Below, piece after piece: positions 52,274-61,182 of a DNA stretch of 64,000 nt. The translations under genes were made by a program, and so were the position numbers. How positions within the stretch are numbered: position 1 is the stretch's first letter; each line of letters starts with the position of its first letter. This DNA comes from Armatimonas rosea (GTDB lineage Bacteria > Armatimonadota > Armatimonadia > Armatimonadales > Armatimonadaceae). The notes under the pieces are model-generated. The model saw nothing but the letters and a program-made list of their open reading frames with translations. It did not search any database and had not been told where the DNA came from. The stretch spans positions 124,001 to 188,000 of the forward strand of contig NZ_JACHGW010000002.1 of the NCBI RefSeq assembly GCF_014202505.1, read 5' to 3'.

Positions 52274-53287
52274 ATGTTTGGCTTTTGGGATCCGAAACGC
52301 GGGAAGCTGCAGCGGCTAGGGGCACAGTTTGTCGGGGAAAAAGAGGGTAAGGTGGCCCGGCGGCAGCTGGAGCAGCTCTCCCGCACCTTTCTGCACCCAC
52401 AGCTTCAGGGCACTCTCCAGCGCCAGAGCTGTGACAATCCCCAAACCAACGATGCCGCGCAAGCTCTGCTCTACCAGCAGCTCAGCGCCCTCCGCGAGAA
52501 AAGCCTCCCCCTGCCCGACCTCACGACCCTGACCGAGTGGGTGGCTCTGGAGGCGGTGGTGCAGCAGCGCACGGAGCAACAGGCGGGGTTTAGGCGGCTC
52601 CTCCACCAGGTTCTCTACCTGCTCCGTAACCGCGCGGACTGCTTCTTGCTGGAGAAATCCACCACGGGAACCCTACTCACCGGGGGACAAGGGGCACGTC
52701 GCGCAACCACGAGCACCCGCTGGCAGCGCTGGCTTGCCGCTCCCGCCTCTATGGGGGCATCGCTACTCCAAGGCTTGGACCTGACCGAGTCCGAGTCGCT
52801 GGTGGTCTTGCTGGAGCGCCTCCTGCGCGAGATAGGCCACCTGGTTCCGGTGCAGGCACTGGTCTTGGTGGTCGCGGCCCTGTACCCGGAGCCTGTCGTG
52901 CCCGCTGTGGAGGCCGAGCGGGAGCCCACCGGAGCCGCCCTCTCGGAAAAACTGGAGACACTCTATCTGCTTCGGCAGGCCTGGGAAGCGCTCCTGCTCC
53001 TGCCGGTGCGCCAGCGGGTGGTGCTCTTGTTGGGAGCCGAGAGCCAGACCGGAGAGAGCCTGGTGCCATTTCTCCTGGAGCAGGGGATCGCGACCGAGGC
53101 GGAGCTGGCACAGGCGATGGAGATCGGGGCGCGGTCGTTTCCCGTGCTCCTGCGTGAGCTCCCTTGCGACGATACCCGGCTGGCGGAGCTGCTCAAGCTC
53201 ACTCCCGAGGCGGTGCGCCCGCTCCGTCAGGCTGCGCGGCTCAAGCTGGCTGGGCACCTGAGCCTCTGGGGAGGGGAGGGGCTATGA
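52274..53287 (+). CDS. Sigma-factor-like helical protein
   Basis: A 337-residue, Leu- and Gln-rich helical protein with no signal peptide. The C-terminus (DDTRLAELLKLTPEAVRPLR, then QAARLKLAGHL) resembles sigma-70 region 4, and LPVRQRVVLLL precedes it as in ECF sigma factors. The N-terminal part does not clearly match region 2. It overlaps by ATGA with a zf-HC2 membrane protein, the usual anti-sigma arrangement. It could be a diverged sigma factor or a regulator derived from one. Confidence 0.6.
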   Translation: MFGFWDPKRGKLQRLGAQFVGEKEGKVARRQLEQLSRTFLHPQLQGTLQRQSCDNPQTNDAAQALLYQQLSALREKSLPLPDLTTLTEWVALEAVVQQRTEQQAGFRRLLHQVLYLLRNRADCFLLEKSTTGTLLTGGQGARRATTSTRWQRWLAAPASMGASLLQGLDLTESESLVVLLERLLREIGHLVPVQALVLVVAALYPEPVVPAVEAEREPTGAALSEKLETLYLLRQAWEALLLLPVRQRVVLLLGAESQTGESLVPFLLEQGIATEAELAQAMEIGARSFPVLLRELPCDDTRLAELLKLTPEAVRPLRQAARLKLAGHLSLWGGEGL

Positions 53288-54438
53288 CACCGTTTCAGGC
53301 GACCGAGGACCTCTACCAGAGCCTTTTCGGGGGCTCGGTTCATCTTCCTGCGGAGCTGCTGATCGCGGCCGTGGAGGAGAGGGTGACCCTGCGGGAGCGG
53401 AGCCGTGTGGAGGCACACCTGGCGGCCTGTACGCGGTGTCGGGACGATCTCCAAGCGCTACGTCACTTCGCGGAGCGCCAGCCCAGTGCCCCGACACCCG
53501 AGCTGGTGATCACCGCCCTCCCCGACCCTGCAACGCCCCCTGAGCTGACCCTGACCGAGGAGCCGGAGCGCACTACCCCTGTCCTCCGCCTCGCTGAGAC
53601 TGCGGAGCTAGGGACCTCCCCCGCCCCTGCCTCGTCGCTCCGCCACCAGGCCAAGGCTGCGCCAAGGCGGCTGGCTTGGGTGCCCCTTGCCTTTCTTGCG
53701 CTCAATGCACTAGGGCTGGGAGCGGTCTACCGGCTGACCTCTTCCCGCTCTACCCCTGCGCCAACCCCACCAAGAGCCGCGACACCAGCCCCGCGCACCG
53801 ATGCCGCGCCCGCGCCCGAGCTGGCGCGGTTCCAGGCGGCCTACGAGCTCCAGCTCGCCCAGGAGCGAGGGAAGGTCGCGCAGCTGGAGAAGCAAGTGCA
53901 GGCGCTCCGCCTCGCTCCCAAGCCCACGCTTCCTCCCAAGCCCGTGCCTCCGATCCGAATCACGGCCACTCCCTTGCCCTTGCCCGTGCTCCTCCCTCCG
54001 CGCCCAAGCCGAAAGAGCACCACGGGGCTTGGGGTCGTGGCGGAGCCCGTGCTCGCTCCAAAGAGCCTTACGCTTGCCTCCCTGAGCGTCCACCCGCAGC
54101 TCCACTGGGCCCCCGTGCCCCGAGCGAGTTCCTACAGCGCAGTGCTGACCGACTCGGTGGGAAAGCCCATCACCACGACCGAGCTACGCAAGCCCGAGTG
54201 GCGAGTGGCAGCGGCCCTGAAGCGGGGCGAGACCTACCGCTGGAGCGTGGTGCCACGGGATCGCGCGAAAAAGCCCCTTGGGGAGCCGCAGCTGGGGGAG
54301 CTGACGATCACTCCCGAGGAGACGGTAGGGCGCATCAGCGAGCAGCTCAAGGCTCTCGCCACCGCACTAGATAGTGTTGGCCTCACCAGCGAGGCGGCGC
54401 AGCTCCGTGAGCAAGAGGAGCTCCTGCAAAAAAAATAA
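53284..54438 (+). CDS. zf-HC2 anti-sigma-like membrane protein
   Basis: A 384-residue protein. The N-terminal zinc-finger anti-sigma motif [12 protein letters not shown] (His-x3-Cys-x2-Cys) lies near 42-53. A single membrane span follows at about 125-145 ([20 protein letters not shown]), then a Pro/Ala-rich linker, a short coiled coil ([22 protein letters not shown]) and an extracytoplasmic Ig-like part ([19 protein letters not shown]). The layout suggests an envelope sensor that holds the upstream sigma-like protein. ATG 53284 overlaps the upstream stop. Confidence 0.78.
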   Translation: MTPFQATEDLYQSLFGGSVHLPAELLIAAVEERVTLRERSRVEAHLAACTRCRDDLQALRHFAERQPSAPTPELVITALPDPATPPELTLTEEPERTTPVLRLAETAELGTSPAPASSLRHQAKAAPRRLAWVPLAFLALNALGLGAVYRLTSSRSTPAPTPPRAATPAPRTDAAPAPELARFQAAYELQLAQERGKVAQLEKQVQALRLAPKPTLPPKPVPPIRITATPLPLPVLLPPRPSRKSTTGLGVVAEPVLAPKSLTLASLSVHPQLHWAPVPRASSYSAVLTDSVGKPITTTELRKPEWRVAAALKRGETYRWSVVPRDRAKKPLGEPQLGELTITPEETVGRISEQLKALATALDSVGLTSEAAQLREQEELLQKK

Positions 54439-54445
54439 AGCTGGG

Positions 54446-54451
54446 TATAAT
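54446..54451 (+). promoter_or_regulatory. -10 hexamer TATAAT, leaderless start
   Basis: A perfect TATAAT ends 7 bases before ATG 54459 of the arabinofuranosidase gene, placing transcription start at the start codon. Confidence 0.65.
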
Positions 54452-54458
54452 CCTCGCC

Positions 54459-55907
54459 ATGAACACGCTCTCTCTCCACCCCGACGAAGCCAAAACGACG
54501 ATCTCGCGCCATATCTACGGCCACTTCTCTGAGCACCTGGGCCGCTGTATCTACGGCGGCTTCTGGAGTGCCGACGATACCCTCCGTGAGGATGTGATCG
54601 AGGCGCTTAAAGAGATTCAGATTCCCAACCTGCGCTGGCCCGGTGGCTGCTTCGCCGATGAGTACCACTGGCGCGATGGGATTGGTCCCCGTGAGAGCCG
54701 CCCGACCATGATCAACACCCACTGGGGCGGGGTTACCGAGAACAACCACTTTGGCACCCACGAGTTTCTAGAGCTCTGTGAGCGCCTCGGTACCGAGCCC
54801 TACATCTGCGGCAATGTGGGCAGTGGCACGGTGCAGGAGCTGGCCGAGTGGGTGGAGTATGTCAACTTCGACGGTATCTCGCCCCGCGCCGACGAGCGCC
54901 GCGCCAATGGCCGTGAGACGCCGTGGGGGGTCAAGTACTGGGGAGTCGGCAACGAGAGCTGGGGCTGTGGTGGCAACATGCGCCCCGAGTACTACGCCGA
55001 CCAGTACCGTCGCTACGCCACCTACTGCCGCAACTACGGGAGCAACCGGCTCTATAAAATCGCCTGTGGTGCCAATGTGGACGACTACCGCTGGACCGAG
55101 ACCTTGCTCAAGAATGTGCCGCACCACATGATGCAAGGGCTCTCGCTCCACTACTACACCACCAACTGGAACGAGAAAGGCCCGGCCACGGGCTTTGGCG
55201 AGGCCGCTTGGTTCGACACGCTCCAGCGCACGTTCAAGATGGGCGAGCTTTTAGAGCGCCATGGTGCCCTGATGGACCACTACGACCCCCAGCGCAAGAT
55301 CGGGCTGATTGTCGATGAGTGGGGGACCTGGTTTGATGTCGAGCCGGGCACCAACCCGGGCTTCCTCTACCAGCAGAACACGCTCCGCGATGCGCTGGTG
55401 GCGGGGATTCACCTGCACCTGTTCCATAGCCACGCCGAGCGCGTGCACATGGCCAACCTGGCGCAGACTGTCAATGTCCTGCAGGCCGTGCTCCTCACCG
55501 ACGGTGCTACGCTCATCAAGACCCCGACCTGGCATGTCTTTGAGATGTACAAAAGCCACCAGGACGCCAAAAACATCCCGCTGCACCTGGCCTGTGGGGA
55601 GTACACGCTCGACGGTAAGACCCTCCCGGCGCTCCATGCCTCCGCCTCCAAGGCCGCCGATGGCAGTGTCTTGGTGACGATCTGTAACCTCCATGCCTCG
55701 GAGGCGCAGCCACTCACGGTGACACTTGGTGGGACGTTTGCCTCGGTCACGGGCCGCACGCTCACGGCCGATGCGTTCGACACGCACAACACGGCAGAGA
55801 ACCCCGACGCCGTCGCGCCCCAGCCCTTCGAGGGCGCAGTGCTCTCCGGAGAGGCCCTCACCCTGACAGTGCCCGCTCGCTCGGTCACGGCGCTGACTCT
55901 GAGATAA
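54459..55907 (+). CDS. abfA: Alpha-N-arabinofuranosidase, GH51
   Basis: A 482-residue GH51 enzyme that releases terminal L-arabinose from arabinan and arabinoxylan oligosaccharides. It has the catalytic acid/base Glu166 in [12 protein letters not shown] and the nucleophile Glu287 in IVDEWGTW. The N-terminal [20 protein letters not shown] and [20 protein letters not shown] are family hallmarks, and the last 100 residues form the usual beta domain. No signal peptide, so it acts on imported oligosaccharides, consistent with the sugar importer in this window. Confidence 0.96.
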   Translation: MNTLSLHPDEAKTTISRHIYGHFSEHLGRCIYGGFWSADDTLREDVIEALKEIQIPNLRWPGGCFADEYHWRDGIGPRESRPTMINTHWGGVTENNHFGTHEFLELCERLGTEPYICGNVGSGTVQELAEWVEYVNFDGISPRADERRANGRETPWGVKYWGVGNESWGCGGNMRPEYYADQYRRYATYCRNYGSNRLYKIACGANVDDYRWTETLLKNVPHHMMQGLSLHYYTTNWNEKGPATGFGEAAWFDTLQRTFKMGELLERHGALMDHYDPQRKIGLIVDEWGTWFDVEPGTNPGFLYQQNTLRDALVAGIHLHLFHSHAERVHMANLAQTVNVLQAVLLTDGATLIKTPTWHVFEMYKSHQDAKNIPLHLACGEYTLDGKTLPALHASASKAADGSVLVTICNLHASEAQPLTVTLGGTFASVTGRTLTADAFDTHNTAENPDAVAPQPFEGAVLSGEALTLTVPARSVTALTLR

Positions 55908-55967
55908 AAGACGGAATTTTTTCTGCCCCTATTTGTGTCTACGTTTTGTCTACGCTTGCCTCCTAGA

Positions 55968-56021
55968 CTCCTCACAACCGCTGCACGAGACTGATCTGAT
56001 GCAGCGAGGTTAGCTGAGGAG
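55968..56021 (+). promoter_or_regulatory. Leader hairpin covering the ribosome-binding site
   Basis: CTCCTCA, AACC and GCTGCA (55968-55985) can pair with TGCAGC, GGTT and TGAGGAG (56000-56021), 17 base pairs around a 14-base loop. The right arm contains the GAGGAG ribosome-binding site (56016-56021) of the HTH gene at 56032, so folding would hide it. Confidence 0.55.
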
Positions 56022-56031
56022 TTTAGAATAG

Positions 56032-56286
56032 ATGTCAACACAACCGAACCGAATCACAACAAGCTGCCCACTCACGCCCGCCCTGAAAAATCTCCTGGAG
56101 ACCGCGGTGCTGCTACGGACCACCAACAACAAGATCCTGGCAGACTACCTCTGTGTCTCGGAGGAGACCGTCAAGAGCGGCTTCCGGCGCATTGGGCAGC
56201 AGATCCAGACACACAGCCGCTCCGAGACACTCCTGCACGCTCTGCTCCAGGGCTGGGTCGTGCCCCCGTTTGAGTTTCGGAGCTAG
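56032..56286 (+). CDS. Small LuxR-type HTH protein
   Basis: An 84-residue protein consisting almost only of a LuxR/sigma-region-4-like helix-turn-helix: NKILADYLCVSEETVKSGFRRIGQQI. It has no receiver or ligand domain. It lies 21 bases upstream of the BTAD/NB-ARC regulator on the same strand, so they probably act together. Its ribosome-binding site lies in a leader hairpin, suggesting translational control. Confidence 0.75.
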   Translation: MSTQPNRITTSCPLTPALKNLLETAVLLRTTNNKILADYLCVSEETVKSGFRRIGQQIQTHSRSETLLHALLQGWVVPPFEFRS

Positions 56287-56307
56287 ACAGAGGAAGCTTT
56301 CCCTGGC

Positions 56308-58869
56308 TTGCCGAACCTTAAGGCAGTGGAAAGTGTAGCGACAACATGGTTCATTGAGCTCTTCGGGGAGCTACGCGCGGTCTGTGCGGAAAAAAGCGTT
56401 GAAAAATTCCGCACAGACCGCTGTCGCCTCCTTTTGGCGATCCTGGCCGCACGCCCGGAGCGTATGCATCCCCGTGAGGAGCTAGGCGATCTGCTCTGGC
56501 CCGACGAAGACGACCGACCACTACAGCTGCAACGGCTCCGCGGCGAGCTCTCCGAGCTAGGCACCAGTCTGGGCAAGGATATCTTCGAGAAGAGCGGCAA
56601 TCGCGGGGTCAAAGTGCGCTCTGGGATTGCCAGCGATGTGTCGCGCTTCGACCAGCTCTTTCTTACCGCCGCCCGTGCCACCCCTGAGCAGCGCCTCCCC
56701 GCTCTTGAGGCAGCCGCCGCCCTCTACAAAGATGACCTCCTCCCCAGCCGCTACGACGACTGGACCATTCGGGAGCGCGAGCGGCTTAAGGTGGTCTATT
56801 GCGATGTGCTGACGCGCCTGGTGCTGGACCTGGAGGCGGTGGGGCGCGCCGACGAAGCCCGCGCCTTGCGCCATGAGCTGGTCAGTCGCTTCCCCGATCT
56901 AGCCGCTCCGCCCGCCCCCACGACTGCGGGCGCACCCGCCCTCGGCGGCGATGGCTACTACGGCCGTGAGGAGAAGATCCTAGAGGTGCGTGAGTGGCGC
57001 GGCAGACTCCTCACCATCACCGGCCCCGGCGGGATGGGCAAGACGCGCCTCTCGAAACAAGCACTGTCTCCCCCCGCCCCCACAGGTGAGGGAGCTATTT
57101 TTGTGCCTCTCGCCGAGGTGAGTGATGCCAAGAGCGGCTTCTTCGAGGCGATCCATGCTGCTCTCGCCCTCCCCAAGGGCGATGCCCCTCCCCGCGATCA
57201 AGTGGTCTACGCTCTCCGTCAAAAAACAGCCCCCCTGCTGATCCTAGACAACTTCGAGCAGATCGTCACCCATGGCGCCCCGCTGGTCGCCCGGCTCCTC
57301 AAGGATGTCCCCGCCCTGCGCTGCCTGGTGACCAGCCGCCGCCGCCTGGGGATCGCCGGAGAGCAAGAGCTACCGCTGGAGCCGCTGCCCCACGCTCCGA
57401 GTGTGGCGCTCTTTCTCGACCGTGCCCGTCGCGCCCGCCCCGACTTTGCCCAGAATCCCTCTGCCCTCCCCCTTGTTGAGGAGATTGTCGCCTTGCTACA
57501 AGGTCTGCCGCTTGCCATCGAGCTCGCCGCGGCGCGCAGCGTGGTTCTTGGCCCCATGCAGATGCGCGACCAGCTCGCCAGCCACCTGCGCTTTCTGGTC
57601 AACCGCCGCCACGCCAGCAACGAGCGCCACCGTAGCCTCCGCGCCGCGCTGGACTGGTCGATCCATCTCCTCTCGCCCGAGCTCAAGCGTATCTTCGCCC
57701 GCCTCTCGGTCTTTCGCGGTGGCTGGAGCCTAGAGGCCGCCGAGACCGTCTGCCAAGGCTGCGACATGGAAGTCCTAAACGCCCTCGACGAGCTCCACAG
57801 CCACTCCCTCATCACCGTCGCCTTCGACGAAACCGAAACCCCTCGCTACGACATGCTGGTCGTCATCCGCGAGTACGCCGAAGAGCTACTGGCAAAGAGT
57901 GGAGAGCTAGAGGAGACAAAAGCCCAGCACGCCCAGTCGGTGGAAGAGATGGCCCAGCGGGTTCAGGTCTGCTTCAAAGAGCAAGGTGTTGGCCCAATGC
58001 AGAGGCTCTTGAGCAAAGACCTAGACAACCTGCGTCGTGGCATGGACTGGGCCGAAAAAGCAAAGCGCTATGACCTACTCTACTCCTGGCTTCATATGTT
58101 GGGGGGAAAGCTCTTTGAAGGCGAACACTGGCGAGACTTTGAGCGCTTGATGGATTCTGTAGATGGCCATATAGAAGACGAGCGAGCATTAATGCGATTT
58201 TGTAGCTTGCGTGGTGCCTTGCTTCGTCGTCAGGGCAAAGAAGATGCAGCTGCCCTCTACTGGGATCGCTGGCTTGAACTCGCAGAGAGGCTTCAGGATA
58301 CTGAGGCCCAAAAATGGGCGCTGGTGCAACTAATTGACCAATATATATTCTTAGGAAGAACTGAAGGGGCTTGTATATATCTTGAAAAATATAAAATAGT
58401 CGATAATGATTTTGTTAATATAGGTTACTTTGAGATGATGATAGATTATAAAAATGGTAAAAAGGATGAGTTGATTAAATTTGCAAAAAAAGAAATGCAG
58501 GAAAAATTAGGTGATATGAAAGATCTTACAATGATGATTGAGTACGCTAGTATTTTGATAGAGAACGGTCATTTTAGAGTGGTTGGTAGTTATATTAATA
58601 GTGTTATAGATAGTATTTTAAGTTCGGGTAATAAATTCATATCTGCAAAGATCGCTAATTTAATGGGTGAGTGTTTTGAGCATGATAAAGATATAAAGAG
58701 ATCATATCTTTGTTATGAATATGCTGCCCGTAGTCACGCTGAGCTCGGGTCGAGGAATGCAGATTCAAGCAAGAAAAAATTACATGAATTTTTAACACGT
58801 CATAAAAATGTACCCGAATGGGGGTTGCTCCAGGGACAAAAAACGTGTTATAGTCTTGCAGAGCTCTAG
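56308..58869 (+). CDS. BTAD/NB-ARC/TPR regulator (SARP-LAL type), chimeric composition
   Basis: An 853-residue STAND-type regulator. It has an N-terminal winged-helix-like part (about 15-100), a BTAD helical domain (about 100-200), an NB-ARC ATPase with Walker A GPGGMGKTRL near 235-244 and LLILDNFEQIV as Walker B, then TPR-like helices. A palindromic repeat encodes SPPAPTGEGA just after Walker A. The last 190 residues remain TPR-like but are encoded by very AT-rich DNA from about 58330 onward, with no frame break. TTG 56308 has AGAGGAAG upstream; GTG 56326 is an alternative. Such proteins activate target genes on ligand binding; here the adjacent AT-rich gene may be the target. Confidence 0.82.
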   Translation: MPNLKAVESVATTWFIELFGELRAVCAEKSVEKFRTDRCRLLLAILAARPERMHPREELGDLLWPDEDDRPLQLQRLRGELSELGTSLGKDIFEKSGNRGVKVRSGIASDVSRFDQLFLTAARATPEQRLPALEAAAALYKDDLLPSRYDDWTIRERERLKVVYCDVLTRLVLDLEAVGRADEARALRHELVSRFPDLAAPPAPTTAGAPALGGDGYYGREEKILEVREWRGRLLTITGPGGMGKTRLSKQALSPPAPTGEGAIFVPLAEVSDAKSGFFEAIHAALALPKGDAPPRDQVVYALRQKTAPLLILDNFEQIVTHGAPLVARLLKDVPALRCLVTSRRRLGIAGEQELPLEPLPHAPSVALFLDRARRARPDFAQNPSALPLVEEIVALLQGLPLAIELAAARSVVLGPMQMRDQLASHLRFLVNRRHASNERHRSLRAALDWSIHLLSPELKRIFARLSVFRGGWSLEAAETVCQGCDMEVLNALDELHSHSLITVAFDETETPRYDMLVVIREYAEELLAKSGELEETKAQHAQSVEEMAQRVQVCFKEQGVGPMQRLLSKDLDNLRRGMDWAEKAKRYDLLYSWLHMLGGKLFEGEHWRDFERLMDSVDGHIEDERALMRFCSLRGALLRRQGKEDAAALYWDRWLELAERLQDTEAQKWALVQLIDQYIFLGRTEGACIYLEKYKIVDNDFVNIGYFEMMIDYKNGKKDELIKFAKKEMQEKLGDMKDLTMMIEYASILIENGHFRVVGSYINSVIDSILSSGNKFISAKIANLMGECFEHDKDIKRSYLCYEYAARSHAELGSRNADSSKKKLHEFLTRHKNVPEWGLLQGQKTCYSLAEL
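57068..57095 (+). repeat. In-frame palindromic GC repeat, copy 5 (diverged)
   Basis: C-tracts, CACAGGTG, GAGGGAGCTA: a decayed copy of the element, translated as SPPAPTGEGA in the NB-ARC domain between the Walker A helix and the next strand. Confidence 0.65.
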
Positions 58870-58892
58870 TAAAGTTCAAAAGACAAGTTTTA

Positions 58893-60341
58893 ATGCAAGG
58901 TCATAAGGTTTATGCTATGTTTATGGATACTTTAATTGATATTTCCGATGACGATTTGGTCTGGGTTCATTCTATACGTATTGATAAAGACATTGTTTCG
59001 ACTATATCGAGTATACTGCAAAGACCAGAAGATAAATTAAAGCCATATATTGATATGAATGATCTTTGTGAGTCGGTTTTGTTGAAATGGGCAGTGCAAA
59101 GGAGAAATCAAGAAATAAATCATGATGATGCACATCCATGTATTGATGTAAATGACTTGTTTAAGTCTGATTTATTACGTGCATCAGCAACAGAAATAAC
59201 TGAGGCTGTGTATCTATTGGTTTTAGATTTTATACAGGGAAAAGGAGAAGGTAATAATGCGGTAAGAATTTCAGACGATGATAAAGAATATCTACGCACA
59301 CTTGTTCGGAAAAAAATCAAGGAAATAATCGAAAATAAAAAAGACAAGGAAAGAACCGATGGTGAGACATCATCACGACTAATTGATGTGGATGATGTGT
59401 ATTTGTTTAACATTAAAAATCCTGTAGATATTATTTTTATGTACGGTGATATTTCTTCCTTCTATCCTTATCTATATGGAAAAGATAGTCATTTGCATAG
59501 AAATCGGGTTACTGGTCAAGGAGTATTTGATCATACTTTTCCTGTGTTTAAATCACAATCAGATATGTTACATATTCAAGGTGAATATGGGACTAATACG
59601 ATACGGATACTTTGCCCCACTGTTATAGATGTTATAAATAAGGATTCAGTAACAACAGAAGAAATTTTAACTACGATAACAAGTACTAATCTAGCTTATG
59701 TCCATTTTGAGATTTCACACGAAAATAAATCACTTAAATTATTCGATGAGGCTGCTCGTCTTGCGCTGAGTCCAAAAGTCCTTTTGAAAACTCTGAATGG
59801 AGATGTTAATAATGCTGAAGATAAACCTCGAAAAAAGTTTAAGTTGGCTGAATACCTGAAACATACTCTTGTTTTGAAAGGTAACAGAGGTGTTATACCC
59901 GTTGAGGACTTTGAAGAGTTTATGGAAAGGTTAGAGTTTAAACTTAAAAACAAAGTCCGTTTTGATATTCCTCTGACGGAAATAGGGGGTTGTAAGATGC
60001 TAAATTACCAATTCTTATTTCAGTCTCAAAATAAATTGCCAGAAATTGAAAGAGCACTATATGAGAACGTTTCAGATGGGAAAAAGGGGACTGGAGATTT
60101 GAAATCAACAGCGACAGTTTCTGTTTTAGAATTAATACCCTGTAGTAAGAATACTGCCATGTTGCAATCTAATGAAATATATGACCTAATTATAAGGGAA
60201 CTTGACTCCATGAATTTTAACACGCCTGGTTGGCAAGTGATTAGCGACAACGATGGTGAAATTGTAATATCGCTCATTGGTGGACAAATGATTAAATGGG
60301 TTGGGAATACAGTAATTCACGTCTCTCAACAACAGTCATAA
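58893..60341 (+). CDS. Unknown AT-rich protein (482 aa)
   Basis: A 482-residue protein I do not recognise. It begins 23 bases after the BTAD/NB-ARC gene on the same strand and is encoded by very AT-rich DNA, unlike most of the window. An internal repeat is visible: PYIDMNDLCESVLL (51-64) and HPCIDVNDLFKSDLL (81-95). A Lys/Glu-rich helix follows at about 130-160, and the C-terminal half mixes strands and helices (FEEFMERLEFKLKNKVRFDI). No signal peptide, membrane span or catalytic motif. Probably a recent acquisition along with the 3' part of its neighbour; possibly an effector controlled by it. Confidence 0.7.
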   Translation: MQGHKVYAMFMDTLIDISDDDLVWVHSIRIDKDIVSTISSILQRPEDKLKPYIDMNDLCESVLLKWAVQRRNQEINHDDAHPCIDVNDLFKSDLLRASATEITEAVYLLVLDFIQGKGEGNNAVRISDDDKEYLRTLVRKKIKEIIENKKDKERTDGETSSRLIDVDDVYLFNIKNPVDIIFMYGDISSFYPYLYGKDSHLHRNRVTGQGVFDHTFPVFKSQSDMLHIQGEYGTNTIRILCPTVIDVINKDSVTTEEILTTITSTNLAYVHFEISHENKSLKLFDEAARLALSPKVLLKTLNGDVNNAEDKPRKKFKLAEYLKHTLVLKGNRGVIPVEDFEEFMERLEFKLKNKVRFDIPLTEIGGCKMLNYQFLFQSQNKLPEIERALYENVSDGKKGTGDLKSTATVSVLELIPCSKNTAMLQSNEIYDLIIRELDSMNFNTPGWQVISDNDGEIVISLIGGQMIKWVGNTVIHVSQQQS

Positions 60342-60346
60342 AATAA

Positions 60347-60538
60347 CTACTTCGAGTTTTTGGGATTATCCAAGGGCATCGGTGCTTCCTTCCTATCGGC
60401 ACCGGAGCCCCTGTGCTTGGTGGCAGTGTGGACACTCTCGTGGACGTGACAGCACGCCTCCTTGAGAACATGAGGGTGTTTTCGGTGCATGTCATCTGTG
60501 GGAGCTGCATGAGCTTCGTGTAGGCGGCTTTGCGACAC
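60347..60538 (-). CDS. Small His-rich protein (63 aa)
   Basis: A 63-residue frame on the minus strand, convergent with the AT-rich unknown gene. Its GTG start is preceded by TTGGAGGAATTT, one of the strongest ribosome-binding sites in the window. The protein is hydrophilic and rich in His and Lys (HEAHAAPTDDMHRKHPHVLKE) with a Cys pair. It might bind metal. No homologue recognised; the case rests on the start signal. Confidence 0.45.
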   Translation of the reverse strand: MSQSRLHEAHAAPTDDMHRKHPHVLKEACCHVHESVHTATKHRGSGADRKEAPMPLDNPKNSK

Positions 60539-60618
60539 AAATTCCTCCAACAGAAATTCTTTTCTGGTGCTGTATTCTTTTTGTAGGCCCGTCTACTCTA
60601 TGATAACAGGAGAATCCC

Positions 60619-61182
60619 ATGGTCATGGCAGAGACGCGGCAAGTGGCCGCCCCACCCAACCCCTCGCTTCTTGCATTGGCACGAGCGGGAGATACCCACG
60701 CGATTGAGCAGCTTCTACTGCCGCATGAGCCAACCCTACGCGCGGTCTGTCGGGGTATGCTGGGGCGGCGGGAAGACGCGGAAGACGCGGTCCAGGAGAC
60801 GTTCTTGCGTGCCTTGCGTGGCTTGGAGAGCTTTCGGGGCGAGGCGAGTCTCAAGACCTGGCTGGTGAAGATCGCGGTCCATGTGTGCAGTGCACGCCAG
60901 AGGACCTCTCCCCATGAGCTCCCCTTAGACGACAGCAACCCACCCACTGCTCCCTCCCCCGAGCGCACCGTTGTCCGCCAAGCGCTTCTCTCCGAGGCAC
61001 TGGCAACCCTCTCCGCCCCCCGTCGTGTCGCACTTCTGTTGAAGGCGGAGGGCTGGACACTTGAGGAGATTGGGCAGGCGCAGGGCTGGAGCGTGGCGCG
61101 GGTGAAGGTCGAGCTCTTCCGGGCACGTACCGCGCTGGAAAAATGGGCACAGAAAAAAGCAGACGAAGAGGCAAAGATATGA
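60619..61182 (+). CDS. ECF sigma factor (RNA polymerase sigma-70 family)
   Basis: A 187-residue ECF sigma factor. Region 2 spans about 20-90 (LRAVCRGMLGRREDAEDAVQETFLRALRGLESFRGEASLKTWLVKIA) and region 4 about 125-175 (LATLSAPRRVALLLKAEGWTLEEIGQAQGWSVARVKVELFRAR). AGGAG precedes ATG 60619; ATG 60625 is a close alternative. Its stop overlaps the next gene as ATGA, the classical sigma/anti-sigma coupling. Confidence 0.93.
   Translation: MVMAETRQVAAPPNPSLLALARAGDTHAIEQLLLPHEPTLRAVCRGMLGRREDAEDAVQETFLRALRGLESFRGEASLKTWLVKIAVHVCSARQRTSPHELPLDDSNPPTAPSPERTVVRQALLSEALATLSAPRRVALLLKAEGWTLEEIGQAQGWSVARVKVELFRARTALEKWAQKKADEEAKI

Noticed and set aside
60292-60540. 82-residue minus-strand frame overlapping the His-rich small gene
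   Set aside because: It is in another frame, has no ribosome-binding site and runs into the end of the unknown AT-rich gene.
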